From NCBI GenBank assembly GCA_944392295.1, contig CALXWE010000002.1, positions 105,904 through 169,903 on the forward strand: a stretch of DNA of 64,000 nucleotides, given 5' to 3'. The translations under genes and the position numbers were made by a program. Origin of the DNA: an uncultured Alphaproteobacteria bacterium. Its GTDB lineage: Bacteria > Pseudomonadota > Alphaproteobacteria > RF32 > CAG-239. Below the pieces are notes generated by a model that ran no database searches, was not told where the DNA came from, and saw only the letters and a list, made by a program, of their open reading frames with translations. This document shows, piece by piece, positions 52,409-61,446 of this stretch (its first letter is position 1; every line of letters starts with the position of its first letter).

Positions 52409-52933
52409 ATGACCAAAAAAAACAAAGATATCGTTTCCGCCGAACATAAAGCCGCAGGACTGGAAAATTTATCTGCCAGTATGTCGCCCCTAATTAAAAA
52501 ACTTTTGGGTAATAAGGGCTTAATTGAAATTGATCTGTTAAGCAACTGGCAGAATATCGTCGGTCAAGAAATTGCCGAACATTCCATGCCGCAAAAAATT
52601 GTTTTTAAACCCAACTGCCGCAACGACGGAACTTTGCACCTTTTAGTCGCCGGCAGCGCATTTGCTCTGGAAATTCAGCATAAACTGCCTATAATTTTGG
52701 AAAAAATAAATACCTTTTTCGGCTATAAAGCCATTGCTAAAATTACCATTATGCAAAATGACGCTTTTATAAATACCTCTTTAACCACTGTTTCTGAAGA
52801 TAAGCCGGATAAAAAACTTGTAACCAAACAAGAACAAACTTATATTAACGAGGTAACTGAGGGAATACAAAACTCGGAATTGAAAGAACAATTAAAATCT
52901 TTGGGTGAAAGTATTTTTAAAAATAACAAATAG
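52409..52933 (+). CDS. DciA-like DUF721 protein
   Basis: This 174-residue protein has the DUF721 layout: N-terminal helix (MSPLIKKLLGNKGLIEIDLL), WQNIVGQEIAEHSMPQKI and a strand-rich middle with GTLHLLVAGSAFALEIQHKL. DUF721 proteins related to DciA help load the replicative helicase DnaB; members are widespread in alphaproteobacteria, often next to a DsbA-like gene, as here. The C-terminal 50 residues are polar. Function inferred from family. Confidence 0.8.
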   Translation: MTKKNKDIVSAEHKAAGLENLSASMSPLIKKLLGNKGLIEIDLLSNWQNIVGQEIAEHSMPQKIVFKPNCRNDGTLHLLVAGSAFALEIQHKLPIILEKINTFFGYKAIAKITIMQNDAFINTSLTTVSEDKPDKKLVTKQEQTYINEVTEGIQNSELKEQLKSLGESIFKNNK

Positions 52934-52942
52934 GAGGATATT

Positions 52943-53689
52943 GTGGAGAAAATTATTCGCATTTTAAGCACTGTCATAACATCGGTCTTGCTTTATGTGG
53001 TCTGTGCTTATTCTTACCTTTCATTAAAAGGTTTTGTTTACAATAACGGAACTTTTACGCTTGTAAGTCCGGCCAACGCCCAATCCCCAGATACTTCTGC
53101 CCAAGAACAAAATGGAATTGCCACCAAACTTGATAATAACATGGGCATAAATTTTGTTCCTGTATATACTTTGGGAGACAGCAATGCTCCTCTTACCATT
53201 TATGAACTTTCTTCCTTGGGTTGCACACACTGTGCCGATTTCCACCTTAATATTTTGCCTAAGCTTGAAGAAGATTTTATTAAAAACGGTAAAATTAAAG
53301 TCTCGTTTGTAAACTTTCCGCTTGATAGAAAATCTATGCAGGGCGCCATGCTCTCCGAATGCGTGCCGGTATTAAACCGAGGCAAATTTATCAACTTAAT
53401 GTTCGAAAATCAGAGGGATTGGATGCTCTCCTTGGATTCTGAGAAAAAGATAAAGCTGTTTGCCGCCGATGCCGGACTAGAATCTGAAGCCGCTGAACAA
53501 TGCCTTAAAAATGACGATTTGGCTCAAAACATTTTATCGTTACGCCAAGAAGCTGTTGATAAACTTAAAATGCAAGGTACTCCTTCGTTTTTAGTTACCG
53601 GCGATGGCAAAAATGAAATTATCTACGGTGTACCTAACTATCAGGCTTTAACCGAATACTTAAACAACCGCTTAAATGATAATAAGTAA
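52943..53689 (+). CDS. DsbA-family thiol:disulfide oxidoreductase
   Basis: This 248-residue protein has an N-terminal membrane anchor or signal (about 8-28), then a thioredoxin fold with the active site SLGCTHCADFH (CTHC) and the cis-proline loop KMQGTPSFLVTG. It fits DsbA-like disulfide formation in the periplasm; the family in alphaproteobacteria lies in this DUF721 context. The GTG start has AGGAGG 5 bases upstream. It overlaps atpI by one base (TAATGA type). Confidence 0.87.
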   Translation: MEKIIRILSTVITSVLLYVVCAYSYLSLKGFVYNNGTFTLVSPANAQSPDTSAQEQNGIATKLDNNMGINFVPVYTLGDSNAPLTIYELSSLGCTHCADFHLNILPKLEEDFIKNGKIKVSFVNFPLDRKSMQGAMLSECVPVLNRGKFINLMFENQRDWMLSLDSEKKIKLFAADAGLESEAAEQCLKNDDLAQNILSLRQEAVDKLKMQGTPSFLVTGDGKNEIIYGVPNYQALTEYLNNRLNDNK

Positions 53690-53997
53690 TGACCGAACCT
53701 GAAGATATTAGAAAATTAAATGCCCGTATTGATGAGTTTAAGCAACAACACTTAGACCCCGATAAAAAGCCGCAGGTCAAATCTGCGGCGACCGCTCATA
53801 CCGTTACCGGCTTTCAAATAAGCGCCGAACTTATTGCCGGAGTACTGGTGGGGGCAAGTATCGGATATTTAATTGACGACGTTTTTAATATCCGACCATG
53901 GGGTTTGACCGTGTTTTTAATTTTTGGCGGATTGGCCGGAATCTTAAATATTTATAAAACATTTAAGAGCAATGATGACAAAGAAGGAGTAATGTAA
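53689..53997 (+). CDS. atpI: ATP synthase assembly protein AtpI
   Basis: This 102-residue protein has a polar, charged N-terminus and two membrane helices (about 44-64 and 71-90, ISAELIAGVLVGASIGYLID and WGLTVFLIFGGLAGILNIYK) as in AtpI/AtpZ, which assists assembly of the c ring. It starts the Fo gene block and is followed after one base by atpB. The KPQVK motif region and GxLxG helix pattern fit the family. Confidence 0.88.
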   Translation: MTEPEDIRKLNARIDEFKQQHLDPDKKPQVKSAATAHTVTGFQISAELIAGVLVGASIGYLIDDVFNIRPWGLTVFLIFGGLAGILNIYKTFKSNDDKEGVM

Positions 53998-53998
53998 T

Positions 53999-54721
53999 AT
54001 GGCCAGCCCCTTAGAACAGTTTGAAGTTAAACCGATTATACCGCTTTCTATCGGCGGATACGATGTTTCGTTTACCAACTCGGCTTTGTTGATGGTAATT
54101 ACCGTGGCTTCAATCATCTTGTTGTTCGGCTTTTGCTTAAGAAAACGTACCATTGTGCCCTCTTTGGCTCAATCTGTTCCTGAGGCTTTGTACGAATTTA
54201 TCAGCAATCTTATGCAAGGTTGTACCGGCAAAGAAGGTCTAAAATATTTCTCATTTATTTTCAGCGTATTCCTATTTATAGCCTTTGGTAACTTTTTAGG
54301 CTTGTTTCCCTACAGCTTTACTTTTACTTCACACTTGGCAGCTGTGGGGTGCTTATCAATACTTGCTTTGTGTTTTAATATTGTTGTCGGTGTTAAAACC
54401 AAAAAATGGGGATACTTACGTACCTTCCTGCCAAGAGGTATACCTTTGGCTTTGGCTCCTTTGGTCGTGCCGATTGAAGCTATTTCACTGTTATCAAAGC
54501 CTTTTAGCTTAACCGTTCGTTTGGTGGCTAATATGACGGTGGGGCATATTATGCTCAAAATTTTGGGAGGCTTTATTGTTGCTATGGGAATCGGCGGAGT
54601 AATTCCGTTGCTGTTTGATTCTTGTATTATTATTTTTGAAATGTTTATTGCTCTCTTACAGGCGTTTATCTACACTGTTTTGAGCTGCATATATTTAAGC
54701 GATGCTTTGCATTATCACTAA
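53999..54721 (+). CDS. atpB: ATP synthase Fo subunit a
   Basis: This 240-residue integral membrane protein forms the proton half-channels. It has five or six membrane helices, the conserved helix SLLSKPFSLTVRLVANMTVG with the essential Arg (about residue 171) and the C-terminal LLQAFIYTVLSCIYLSDAL. It precedes atpE by 21 bases. Order and length are those of alphaproteobacterial Fo operons. Confidence 0.96.
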   Translation: MASPLEQFEVKPIIPLSIGGYDVSFTNSALLMVITVASIILLFGFCLRKRTIVPSLAQSVPEALYEFISNLMQGCTGKEGLKYFSFIFSVFLFIAFGNFLGLFPYSFTFTSHLAAVGCLSILALCFNIVVGVKTKKWGYLRTFLPRGIPLALAPLVVPIEAISLLSKPFSLTVRLVANMTVGHIMLKILGGFIVAMGIGGVIPLLFDSCIIIFEMFIALLQAFIYTVLSCIYLSDALHYH

Positions 54722-54742
54722 CTTTTTGGGAAAGGAAAAAAT

Positions 54743-54964
54743 ATGGAACCGTTAGCTTATATTTCTGCCGCAATTTGTGCCTTGTCCATGATGGCCTCCG
54801 CTTGGGGTGTTACCAAACTTTGGACTACCATGATTGAGACCGTCGGTCGTAATCCGCAGGTTAAAAAAGATGTTGACCTCTATGGCTGGGCCGGATTTGC
54901 CGCTATTGAAGCTATTGCTTTGTACGCTTTGGTTATTGCTTTGGTTATTTTAACCGGTAAATAG
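54743..54964 (+). CDS. atpE: ATP synthase Fo subunit c, glycine motif altered
   Basis: This 73-residue hairpin protein has two membrane helices joined by the loop VGRNPQV (the Arg-Asn-Pro loop). The ion-binding Glu lies in helix 2 (GFAAIEAIALYALVIAL, about residue 57). Helix 1 normally has a GxGxGxG packing motif; here it reads ISAAICALSMMASAWGV, with Ala/Ser in most Gly positions. In other bacteria AxAxAxA replacements go with larger c rings, so this ring may differ in size. The gene is followed by b' after three bases. Confidence 0.93.
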   Translation: MEPLAYISAAICALSMMASAWGVTKLWTTMIETVGRNPQVKKDVDLYGWAGFAAIEAIALYALVIALVILTGK

Positions 54965-54967
54965 TCT

Positions 54968-55438
54968 ATGCCGCAACTCGACCCTTCAACATATGTATCA
55001 CAAATTTTCTGGCTGCTTGTCTCGTTTTTCAGCTTGTGGCTTGTTATGTCTTGGTTTATTGTTCCGAAAATTGAAGATGTATTAAAACAGCGCCGGCAAA
55101 AAATTGACGACTTTGTTAAAAAAGCCGAAAAAATTAATAAACAGGCGCTGTCTTCTTTGGATAAATACCATAAGGCTCTTGATAAAGCTAAAAATTCTGC
55201 CGAAGCGGCTATCGCCAAAAATCGACAGGAACTTGATGATACCATCGCCGAAAAAAAAGCCGAAATCGAAGAAGCTTTAGCTAAGAAAATCGCTGATAGT
55301 GAACATATGCTCGCCAAACAAAAACAAGAAACTCTGGAGGCTATTGAGCATATTTCGCAAACATTAGCCGACAGTATCGTTGCTAAGTTGGACGTAAAAA
55401 AAACAAAATCAAAAACGAATAAAAAATCTAAGGCTTAG
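54968..55438 (+). CDS. atpF2: ATP synthase Fo subunit b'
   Basis: This 156-residue protein has the b' N-terminus MPQLDPSTYVSQIFWLLVSF with one membrane helix (about 11-31), then a long charged coiled coil (FVKKAEKINKQALSSLDKYH and onwards) to a Lys-rich tail. b and b' form the peripheral stalk holding the F1 part. The presence of two different b-type genes is a feature of alphaproteobacteria and photosynthetic bacteria. It precedes atpF by 8 bases. Confidence 0.93.
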   Translation: MPQLDPSTYVSQIFWLLVSFFSLWLVMSWFIVPKIEDVLKQRRQKIDDFVKKAEKINKQALSSLDKYHKALDKAKNSAEAAIAKNRQELDDTIAEKKAEIEEALAKKIADSEHMLAKQKQETLEAIEHISQTLADSIVAKLDVKKTKSKTNKKSKA

Positions 55439-55446
55439 GATATAAA

Positions 55447-56028
55447 ATGACCGCAATGCAAAATAATACTCAAACTCAGAGTATTGCTACCGAAATTCAA
55501 AACGTTGATGCTGCCGCCGATTTTGCGCAGCAGCATAACGAACCTTTTTACTTGGAAGCCGAATTTTGGGTCGGTATGGCTTTTGTTTTGGTTGTGGTCT
55601 TTTTAGCCAAGCCCGTGGCTAAGGCTCTTAAAGCCTTTTTAGTTAAGCATCGCGACGATGTCGTATCACAAATTACTCAGGCCGAAAAACTGCGCGATGA
55701 TGCTCAGATTTTGCTGGCTCAATATGAAAAAAAATTTCTGAACGCTAAAAATGAAGCAGATGCCATCTTGGATAAATCTAACAGAGAAATCGCCGCTATT
55801 AAAGAAAATACCTTAAATAAACTTGAGGCTGATTTAGCTGCCAGACGCAAAGAAGTTGAAAACACCATCACCGCCGAAATGGAAAAAACTCAGCATGAAA
55901 TAAATGAACTTGTAAGTTTAAGAACCGTATCTTTGGTCAAAGAAAAATTACTACAAGAACTTGACGGCGAAACTCATGCCAAACTTATTGATTCTTCAAT
56001 TGAAAAAATATTGAAAAAACTTAAGTAA
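55447..56028 (+). CDS. atpF: ATP synthase Fo subunit b
   Basis: This 193-residue protein has a polar N-terminus (about 1-35), one membrane helix (about 39-58, FWVGMAFVLVVVFLAKPVAK) and a charged coiled coil that forms the second arm of the peripheral stalk. It ends the Fo block at 56028, with the F1 genes not in this window; a split Fo/F1 arrangement is normal for alphaproteobacteria. It meets the convergent ComF-like gene with no gap. Confidence 0.92.
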   Translation: MTAMQNNTQTQSIATEIQNVDAAADFAQQHNEPFYLEAEFWVGMAFVLVVVFLAKPVAKALKAFLVKHRDDVVSQITQAEKLRDDAQILLAQYEKKFLNAKNEADAILDKSNREIAAIKENTLNKLEADLAARRKEVENTITAEMEKTQHEINELVSLRTVSLVKEKLLQELDGETHAKLIDSSIEKILKKLK

Positions 56029-56760
56029 TTACCCCTTATAAACCTTGGCAATGGTTAAAATATCGACCGATAAAGCTCCGGCTTTGCGTAAAGTTTTGGC
56101 ACACTCTTTGGCTGTTGCTCCCGTGGTAAAAACATCGTCGATTAATACCACCCTCTTACCTTTTATATTTGCCGGATTTTTTACCTTAAATGCTCCTTTG
56201 ATATTTTCGGCTCGAGCATTACGATGGGCAAAACTCGACTGCGGCTTAGTGGCTTTATACTTAATAAGGCTGCTTATATCTGCTTTGATACCTGTAAGCT
56301 TACCAAGCTCTTGCGCCAACAGTGCCGATTGATTGTATCTTCTTTTCAATAATCTGGTATAATGAAGCGGAACAGGGATTAATATATCGGCACCTTGTTG
56401 CCAAATATCGCCTCCGGCAAGTTTAAGCCACTTGGCAAAAATATGGGCATTTTCAGTCTTATCCATAAATTTTAATGCTAAAATACTCTTTTTAGAAAAA
56501 GCATCATATTTAACGGCCGCTCGCGCCAATCGAAAAACCGATTTCTTTTGCGATAAACATTCGGGACACAGCATATTTTTATTTATGGCGGATGTTTGCG
56601 TAAACGGCATACCGCACTTCTGACAATAAGGCTTGGCTATAAAAGTTATTTTATTAAAACATTCAGCACATAATCCGTTATCATCAGAGTTAATTTTACC
56701 ACAACAAATACATCGAGGCGGAAGTAAAAAATCCAAAATATATTTTAAAAGCTTTTTCAT
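56029..56760 (-). CDS. ComF-family phosphoribosyltransferase
   Basis: This 243-residue protein has an N-terminal double zinc-ribbon (PPRCICCGKINSDDNGLCAE and KPYCQKCGMPF with CPEC) and a phosphoribosyltransferase domain with the PRPP motif KRVVLIDDVFTTGATAKECA. ComF proteins are tied to DNA uptake in competent bacteria, but many members occur in non-competent species and their exact role is unclear. It is last in the minus-strand sucCD group, 9 bases after sucD. Confidence 0.9.
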   Translation of the reverse strand: MKKLLKYILDFLLPPRCICCGKINSDDNGLCAECFNKITFIAKPYCQKCGMPFTQTSAINKNMLCPECLSQKKSVFRLARAAVKYDAFSKKSILALKFMDKTENAHIFAKWLKLAGGDIWQQGADILIPVPLHYTRLLKRRYNQSALLAQELGKLTGIKADISSLIKYKATKPQSSFAHRNARAENIKGAFKVKNPANIKGKRVVLIDDVFTTGATAKECAKTLRKAGALSVDILTIAKVYKG

Positions 56761-56769
56761 TATAACTTT

Positions 56770-57639
56770 TTATTTGAGTGCGGATAAATATTCGTGGATT
56801 TGGCTTAAATTTTCGACCACAATCATACCCGATGAACGCATAACTTCGCGTTTGTGCTCGGCGGTGATTTTACCATGCGTAATAATATCACCGGCATAAC
56901 CCATTTTATAATCAAAGGGCATGGTCGTTCCGGCGATATAGGCAATAACCGGCTTTTTATGCTTAATATCGGCGTAATATTGAGCGCATATTTCCTCATA
57001 CATTCCACCTAATTTTCCTAATAACACAATGGCCTTGGTGTTATCATCTTCGTGGAATCTTTTCAAAATTTCTACAAAATCGGTACCGATAATCATATCA
57101 TCACCAAGCCCTACTACGGTTGATTGTCCGAGACCGGCTCTGTCAATTTCCAAGGCTGCTTCGTAGGTTAGCGTTGATGAACGAGATACAACCCCTATAT
57201 TACCCGGCTGGTGTATATTTTCCGGAAAAATACCCAAACACGCTTCTTTAGGGGTGATAATGCCCGGAGTATTGGGACCGATAAGCATAGTTTCTGACCC
57301 CTTTAACATGGTCTTTATTTCCAGCATATCGCGAACGGGAACATTATCAGCAATCATAACCGCTAATTTTATACCGGCTTCAACAACTTCTTTAACCGCC
57401 GATTTAACGGCCCGTGCCGGAACAAACATAACCGAGGCTTCGGCCTTAGTTTCCGTAACCGCTTCTTGCACCGTGTTAAAAACCGGCACTCCGAAATATT
57501 TAGTGCCTCCCCTTTGCGGTGAAACGCCGGAGACAATCTTGGTACCTATGGCCAGAGCCCGCTTAACGTGGAAAGACGCCTGCACGCCGGTAATACCCTG
57601 TACCAATACTCTTGTGCTTTTATTTACCAATATAGACAT
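56770..57639 (-). CDS. sucD: Succinyl-CoA ligase (ADP-forming) subunit alpha
   Basis: This 289-residue subunit carries the catalytic phospho-His and binds CoA. It has the start VNKSTRVLVQGITGVQASFH, PQRGGTKYFGVPVFNTVQEA, IGPNTPGIITPKEACLGIFP and VALGGMYEEICAQYY-type helices (seen as LLGKLGGMYEEICAQY). It works in the TCA cycle with sucC, overlapping it by one base. The helix GTTMPFDYKMGYAGDII with the histidine in GDIITHGKI matches the active-site region. Confidence 0.95.
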   Translation of the reverse strand: MSILVNKSTRVLVQGITGVQASFHVKRALAIGTKIVSGVSPQRGGTKYFGVPVFNTVQEAVTETKAEASVMFVPARAVKSAVKEVVEAGIKLAVMIADNVPVRDMLEIKTMLKGSETMLIGPNTPGIITPKEACLGIFPENIHQPGNIGVVSRSSTLTYEAALEIDRAGLGQSTVVGLGDDMIIGTDFVEILKRFHEDDNTKAIVLLGKLGGMYEEICAQYYADIKHKKPVIAYIAGTTMPFDYKMGYAGDIITHGKITAEHKREVMRSSGMIVVENLSQIHEYLSALK

Positions 57640-58841
57640 TAGTCGCTCTCCCGCATGGCTTTAACCAGTTTTACTACCGCATCTTCCATACTGTCGGCCT
57701 GTATAACCGGCAACCCGGAACTATCTAAAATATCTTTGGCTTCGTCTTTGTTAGTTCCTTCAAAACGAACTACAAGCGGAACATTAAGACCTACTTCCGA
57801 GGCAGCGGCAATAATTCCGTCGGCAACTAAATTACACCTTAAAAATCCACCCAAAATATTAATTAAAATACCTTCTACACGCGGATTAGTCATAATTATT
57901 TTAATGCCTGAGGAGATTTTATCTTTGTCAACCCCGCCTTTAACATTTAAAAAACAAGCCATCTGCTCGCCATGGGCATCTAACATATCTGCCATGCTCA
58001 ATGCCACCCCATCTCCGTTAACAATGCAGCCTATGCTGCCCTCATCAAGTTTATAATAACCAAACCCATACTGTGCAGCCTTTAAAGTGCCGGCATCATC
58101 TTCGTAATCATCATGCAACTGCCATATGTCGGGATGACGGTATAAGGCATTATCATCAAAGGAAATCTTGGCATCAAGGGCTATTAATTTATCTTCACTA
58201 TCAATACCTACCGGATTTATTTCCATCATTATGGCATCCAGCTCTAAAAATGCTTTGTGCATCTTATTAATGAAGTCTCTTAATTCATCCCTATATTTTT
58301 CATTTAAATGCAAAAAATCTAAAATCTTGGTTGTTTGCTCAACCGTAACCTCATCATCTAAACCCAAATTGGTATATAAAATTTTATCAGGCTCTTGTAC
58401 TGCTAACTCTAAAACATTGGTTGTCGACGGCGTTATTAAAAGCGTAATGCATGGAACATTACGGTTAATAATCAAACCGGCATAAAACATCTGCTTGGTT
58501 TTGTAATATTTTTCAATATAAACTTTGCTTACCGTTTTACCTTTATCTCCGGTTTGCTTGGTAACTAGCGTAGAACCAAGCATTTTTTCGGCTTCGGTAA
58601 AAATATCTTTGCGATGTTTGATTAGCCTAATTCCGCCTTTGCGACCGGCTTTCTTTTCCAGAAAATGTCCATCGGCGCGTGCCCCGGATTGAATTTGCGC
58701 CTTCATCATCCATGGTCCGTGCGGAGAAACTCTCTGTGCACCTCTTTTAGCCTCGCCGGGAGTATAGGCTATGGCTCCCTCAGGCACTTTTATTCCATAG
58801 CTTTGTAAAATCTTTTTGGCTTGATATTCGTGAATATTCAT
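57639..58841 (-). CDS. sucC: Succinyl-CoA ligase (ADP-forming) subunit beta
   Basis: This 400-residue ATP-grasp subunit starts MNIHEYQAKKILQSYGIKVP, then WMMKAQIQSGARADGHF, TLVTKQTGDKGKTVSKVYIE, and MMEINPVGIDSEDKLIALDA and ends with NILGGFLRCNLVADGIIAA. It forms the nucleotide- and succinate-binding half of the enzyme. Compared with the usual KAQIHAGGRGKAGGVK loop, the stretch ARADGHFLEKKAGRKGGIR is longer. Gene order sucC-sucD is standard. Confidence 0.95.
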   Translation of the reverse strand: MNIHEYQAKKILQSYGIKVPEGAIAYTPGEAKRGAQRVSPHGPWMMKAQIQSGARADGHFLEKKAGRKGGIRLIKHRKDIFTEAEKMLGSTLVTKQTGDKGKTVSKVYIEKYYKTKQMFYAGLIINRNVPCITLLITPSTTNVLELAVQEPDKILYTNLGLDDEVTVEQTTKILDFLHLNEKYRDELRDFINKMHKAFLELDAIMMEINPVGIDSEDKLIALDAKISFDDNALYRHPDIWQLHDDYEDDAGTLKAAQYGFGYYKLDEGSIGCIVNGDGVALSMADMLDAHGEQMACFLNVKGGVDKDKISSGIKIIMTNPRVEGILINILGGFLRCNLVADGIIAAASEVGLNVPLVVRFEGTNKDEAKDILDSSGLPVIQADSMEDAVVKLVKAMRESD

Positions 58842-58847
58842 CCGCTT

Positions 58848-59255
58848 TTACTTTACAAACTCTTCCGCATAATGACGAATTTTATCTACCATTGACATCA
58901 TTCCGTTACGGCGGCTTAAACTTAAATGTTCTTGTAACCCCAGTTTAGCAAAAATTTTTTCTACTGCAATTTTTTTTATCTCTTGTGCAGATTTATTTTG
59001 ATAAATTGCCATAATTACAGCTATTATCCCTTTGACCATTATGGCGTCGCTGTCGCCTCTAAAACTCAATTTTCCGTCATGATTCTCGGGAACAAGCCAT
59101 ACTTGCGACTGACAACCGCTTACTTTCCATTCATCGGTTTTGTATTTATCTTCCAAAGGCGGCAATTTTTCGCCCAGTTCTATTAAGTATTGATACTTAT
59201 CTTCCCAATCATCCAGCATAGATAAATTATCGCTTATAATTTCAATATCTTCCAT
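58848..59255 (-). CDS. sufE: Cysteine desulfuration protein SufE
   Basis: This 135-residue protein accepts sulfur from SufS through a conserved Cys seen in KVSGCQSQVWLVPE (about residue 49). The N-terminal part has DWEDKYQYLIELGEKLPPL, typical of SufE. It is followed by the sucC gene and preceded by sufT, forming part of an iron-sulfur assembly group. Length and motif are normal. Confidence 0.94.
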   Translation of the reverse strand: MEDIEIISDNLSMLDDWEDKYQYLIELGEKLPPLEDKYKTDEWKVSGCQSQVWLVPENHDGKLSFRGDSDAIMVKGIIAVIMAIYQNKSAQEIKKIAVEKIFAKLGLQEHLSLSRRNGMMSMVDKIRHYAEEFVK

Positions 59256-59265
59256 AACTTTTTCC

Positions 59266-59724
59266 TTAAAACATCTCTAACATCATTTTAGCTTCTTCGC
59301 TTAATCTTTCCAGACTCCATGCCGGCTCCCATACTACTTTTACCTCAACCTTGCCAACTCCTTTTACTTGGGAAACAGCATCAGCCAACTGCTGGGGCAA
59401 AACTCCGGCAACAGGACAAGTGGGAGCCGTTAAGGTCATTTCAATATAAATATCGCCGTTTTCTTGTTGATTAATTTTATAAATTAACCCTAAGTCGTAC
59501 ACATTTATCATAATTTCCGGATCGCATATTGTTTTAGCTGCTTCCACAATATCGTACATTTTAGCAGGCTCCTCACCGCTTTTAAGCGGGGATCCGGCTT
59601 GGGCTATGTATTCGGGAGCGGTCTTGGGTTCATCATCAATACTCATAGCTTGTAACAGGCGAGCCTCGTTCTCATCAATTTCCGTTTTGGGTAAATCCGT
59701 ATTTTTATCTTGCTTTTCATCCAT
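59266..59724 (-). CDS. sufT: SufT/MIP18-type iron-sulfur assembly protein
   Basis: This 152-residue protein contains a DUF59/MIP18 domain (about 50-150) with ICDPEIMINVYDLGLIYKI, the reactive-site region MTLTAPTCPVAGVLPQQLAD and VKVVWEPAWSLERLSEEAK. SufT helps maturation of Fe-S proteins. The N-terminal 45 residues are acidic and variable. It lies between sufS and sufE, which is common in alphaproteobacteria. Confidence 0.9.
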   Translation of the reverse strand: MDEKQDKNTDLPKTEIDENEARLLQAMSIDDEPKTAPEYIAQAGSPLKSGEEPAKMYDIVEAAKTICDPEIMINVYDLGLIYKINQQENGDIYIEMTLTAPTCPVAGVLPQQLADAVSQVKGVGKVEVKVVWEPAWSLERLSEEAKMMLEMF

Positions 59725-59733
59725 AGCGTTATC

Positions 59734-60951
59734 CTATCTAAAAAACTTTTGAGCCTTGGCTACCGCGGCAACAAAAGCGTCTATATCTTCTTTGGTGGTA
59801 TATAAGCCAAAAGAGGCTCTGGCTACTGAATTGTAGCCCATTCTTTCCACCAGCGGCTCAGCACAATGATGTCCTATCCTTATAGCGACGCCCTCTTTGC
59901 CTAAGACATAGGCTAAATCTTGCGGGTGAATGTTACCAACCTGAAAAGAGAAAACTCCACCCTTGTTCGGTAAACTGCCGATATGCTTAAAATCTTTAAT
60001 TTCTTGGCATTTTTCATACATATATTTTACCAACTCTTGCTCATGAAGAGCAATATTTTCTAAACCTAATTTTTGCATATACCGCAAAGCCGTACCTAAA
60101 CCGATAGCCTCAACAATCGCCGGCGTTCCCGCCTCAAAACGTGAAGGCGGCTCGGCATAGGTGGTGTATTGATAAGTTACCTTATCTACCATATCTCCGC
60201 CGGTTTGGTAAGGAGGCATGGATTTTAACAATTCCAACTTACCATATAATACCCCAATACCCGTGGGTCCGTAAGTCTTATGACCGGAAAAAGCTAAAAA
60301 ATCGCAATCAATATCCTGAACATCTATTTTTTGATGAACTGCCGCCTGACAAGCATCTATTAATACTTTAGCCCCGATTTTATGAGCCTTTGCCGCGATA
60401 TCTTTAATCGGGAAGATAGTGCCTAACACATTAGACATGGCAGTTACCGCTACCAGCTTTACTTTTTCCGATAAAGATTTTGTAAATTCATGCGGCAGAT
60501 ATGCTCCGTCATCACCGATTTTAAAAACTCTTAAAGCACAACCTTTCTTTTGGCAGACAATCTGCCAGGGAATTAAGTTGGCATGATGTTCTGCCTCAGA
60601 AATTAAAATTTCATCACCTGGGTGCAAATTTTCCATAGCCCAGCTGTAAGCCACCAAATTGATTGCTTCCGTGGCATTGCGGGTAAATACGATTTCTTGA
60701 GCCGAGCGAGCATTTAAAAACTTTTGCACGATAATACGGGCTTTTTCATATTCATCGGTTATGTTATCCGATAAAGCATAGGTGCCTCGGTGAACATTGG
60801 CATAGCTGTTTTTTAAAACATTGTTCATTTTATTGATTACAGCTTTGGGCTTTTGGGCAGATGCCGCAGAATCTAAATAAACATTCGGCTTGCCTTCTAT
60901 AAGCTTTTGCAATATCGGGAAATCTTGACGAATTTTATAAACATCATACAT
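59734..60951 (-). CDS. sufS: Cysteine desulfurase SufS
   Basis: This 405-residue PLP enzyme removes sulfur from cysteine. The PLP Lys lies in CDFLAFSGHKTYGPTGIGVL, the active-site Cys in IRIGHHCAEPLVERMG, and the N-terminal region has YLDSAASAQKPKAVINKM. It heads a sufS-sufT-sufE group; sufBCD are not in this window. A promoter is predicted upstream. GAGGTGAT serves as ribosome site. Confidence 0.96.
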   Translation of the reverse strand: MYDVYKIRQDFPILQKLIEGKPNVYLDSAASAQKPKAVINKMNNVLKNSYANVHRGTYALSDNITDEYEKARIIVQKFLNARSAQEIVFTRNATEAINLVAYSWAMENLHPGDEILISEAEHHANLIPWQIVCQKKGCALRVFKIGDDGAYLPHEFTKSLSEKVKLVAVTAMSNVLGTIFPIKDIAAKAHKIGAKVLIDACQAAVHQKIDVQDIDCDFLAFSGHKTYGPTGIGVLYGKLELLKSMPPYQTGGDMVDKVTYQYTTYAEPPSRFEAGTPAIVEAIGLGTALRYMQKLGLENIALHEQELVKYMYEKCQEIKDFKHIGSLPNKGGVFSFQVGNIHPQDLAYVLGKEGVAIRIGHHCAEPLVERMGYNSVARASFGLYTTKEDIDAFVAAVAKAQKFFR

Positions 60952-60974
60952 TATCTATCACCTCTTTGTTTTGC

Positions 60975-61003
60975 AATTTAACAAGTTTATATTTCTTTTT
61001 CAA
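60975..61003 (-). promoter_or_regulatory. Probable promoter of the sufS operon
   Basis: On the minus strand TTGAAA (60998-61003) and TAAATT (60975-60980) are 17 bases apart, ending 24 bases before the sufS ATG. No IscR-type operator could be identified with confidence. Confidence 0.45.
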
Positions 61004-61074
61004 CCGAAACAACCTTTTATATAAAATTTTTTTATTTTCTTGATTTTTAGAAATAAGCGCCTAAAAAATAAGTT

Positions 61075-61419
61075 ATGTACGAAGATATTTTAATACGTTT
61101 GGCGCAATCTAAGTTTAGAAGCAGCTTTCATTTAAAAGCTGTTGACCGAGAGTATATCCAAAAGAAAGGTCTTGAAGTAATTGAGAGCCATGCCAAAGAT
61201 TTTATTGCCAAGCGAATCGCTGTTAAAAATCCACACAATGACGGCAAACAGACTCCCATGCGCGGACACCCCGTATTTATTGCCCAACACGCAACTGCTT
61301 GCTGCTGCAGAGGGTGTATTAATAAATGGCATAAATTTTCCCCGGAACGAGAATTAACCACCCAAGAGCAAGACTATTTAGTGGGCTTAATTATGTGCTG
61401 GATAAAAAGAGAGCTATAA
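61075..61419 (+). CDS. DUF4186 protein
   Basis: This 114-residue protein matches the DUF4186 family in layout: RLAQSKFRSSFHLKAVDREY, SHAKDFIAKRI, then NDGKQTPMRGHPVFIAQHAT followed by ACCCRGCINKWHKF. The Cys/His cluster suggests metal binding, but the function of the family is not known to me. It is divergent from sufS and convergent with pgpA. Confidence 0.88.
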   Translation: MYEDILIRLAQSKFRSSFHLKAVDREYIQKKGLEVIESHAKDFIAKRIAVKNPHNDGKQTPMRGHPVFIAQHATACCCRGCINKWHKFSPERELTTQEQDYLVGLIMCWIKREL

Positions 61420-61446
61420 AACTGATTATTAAAACCGCTTATGTAC

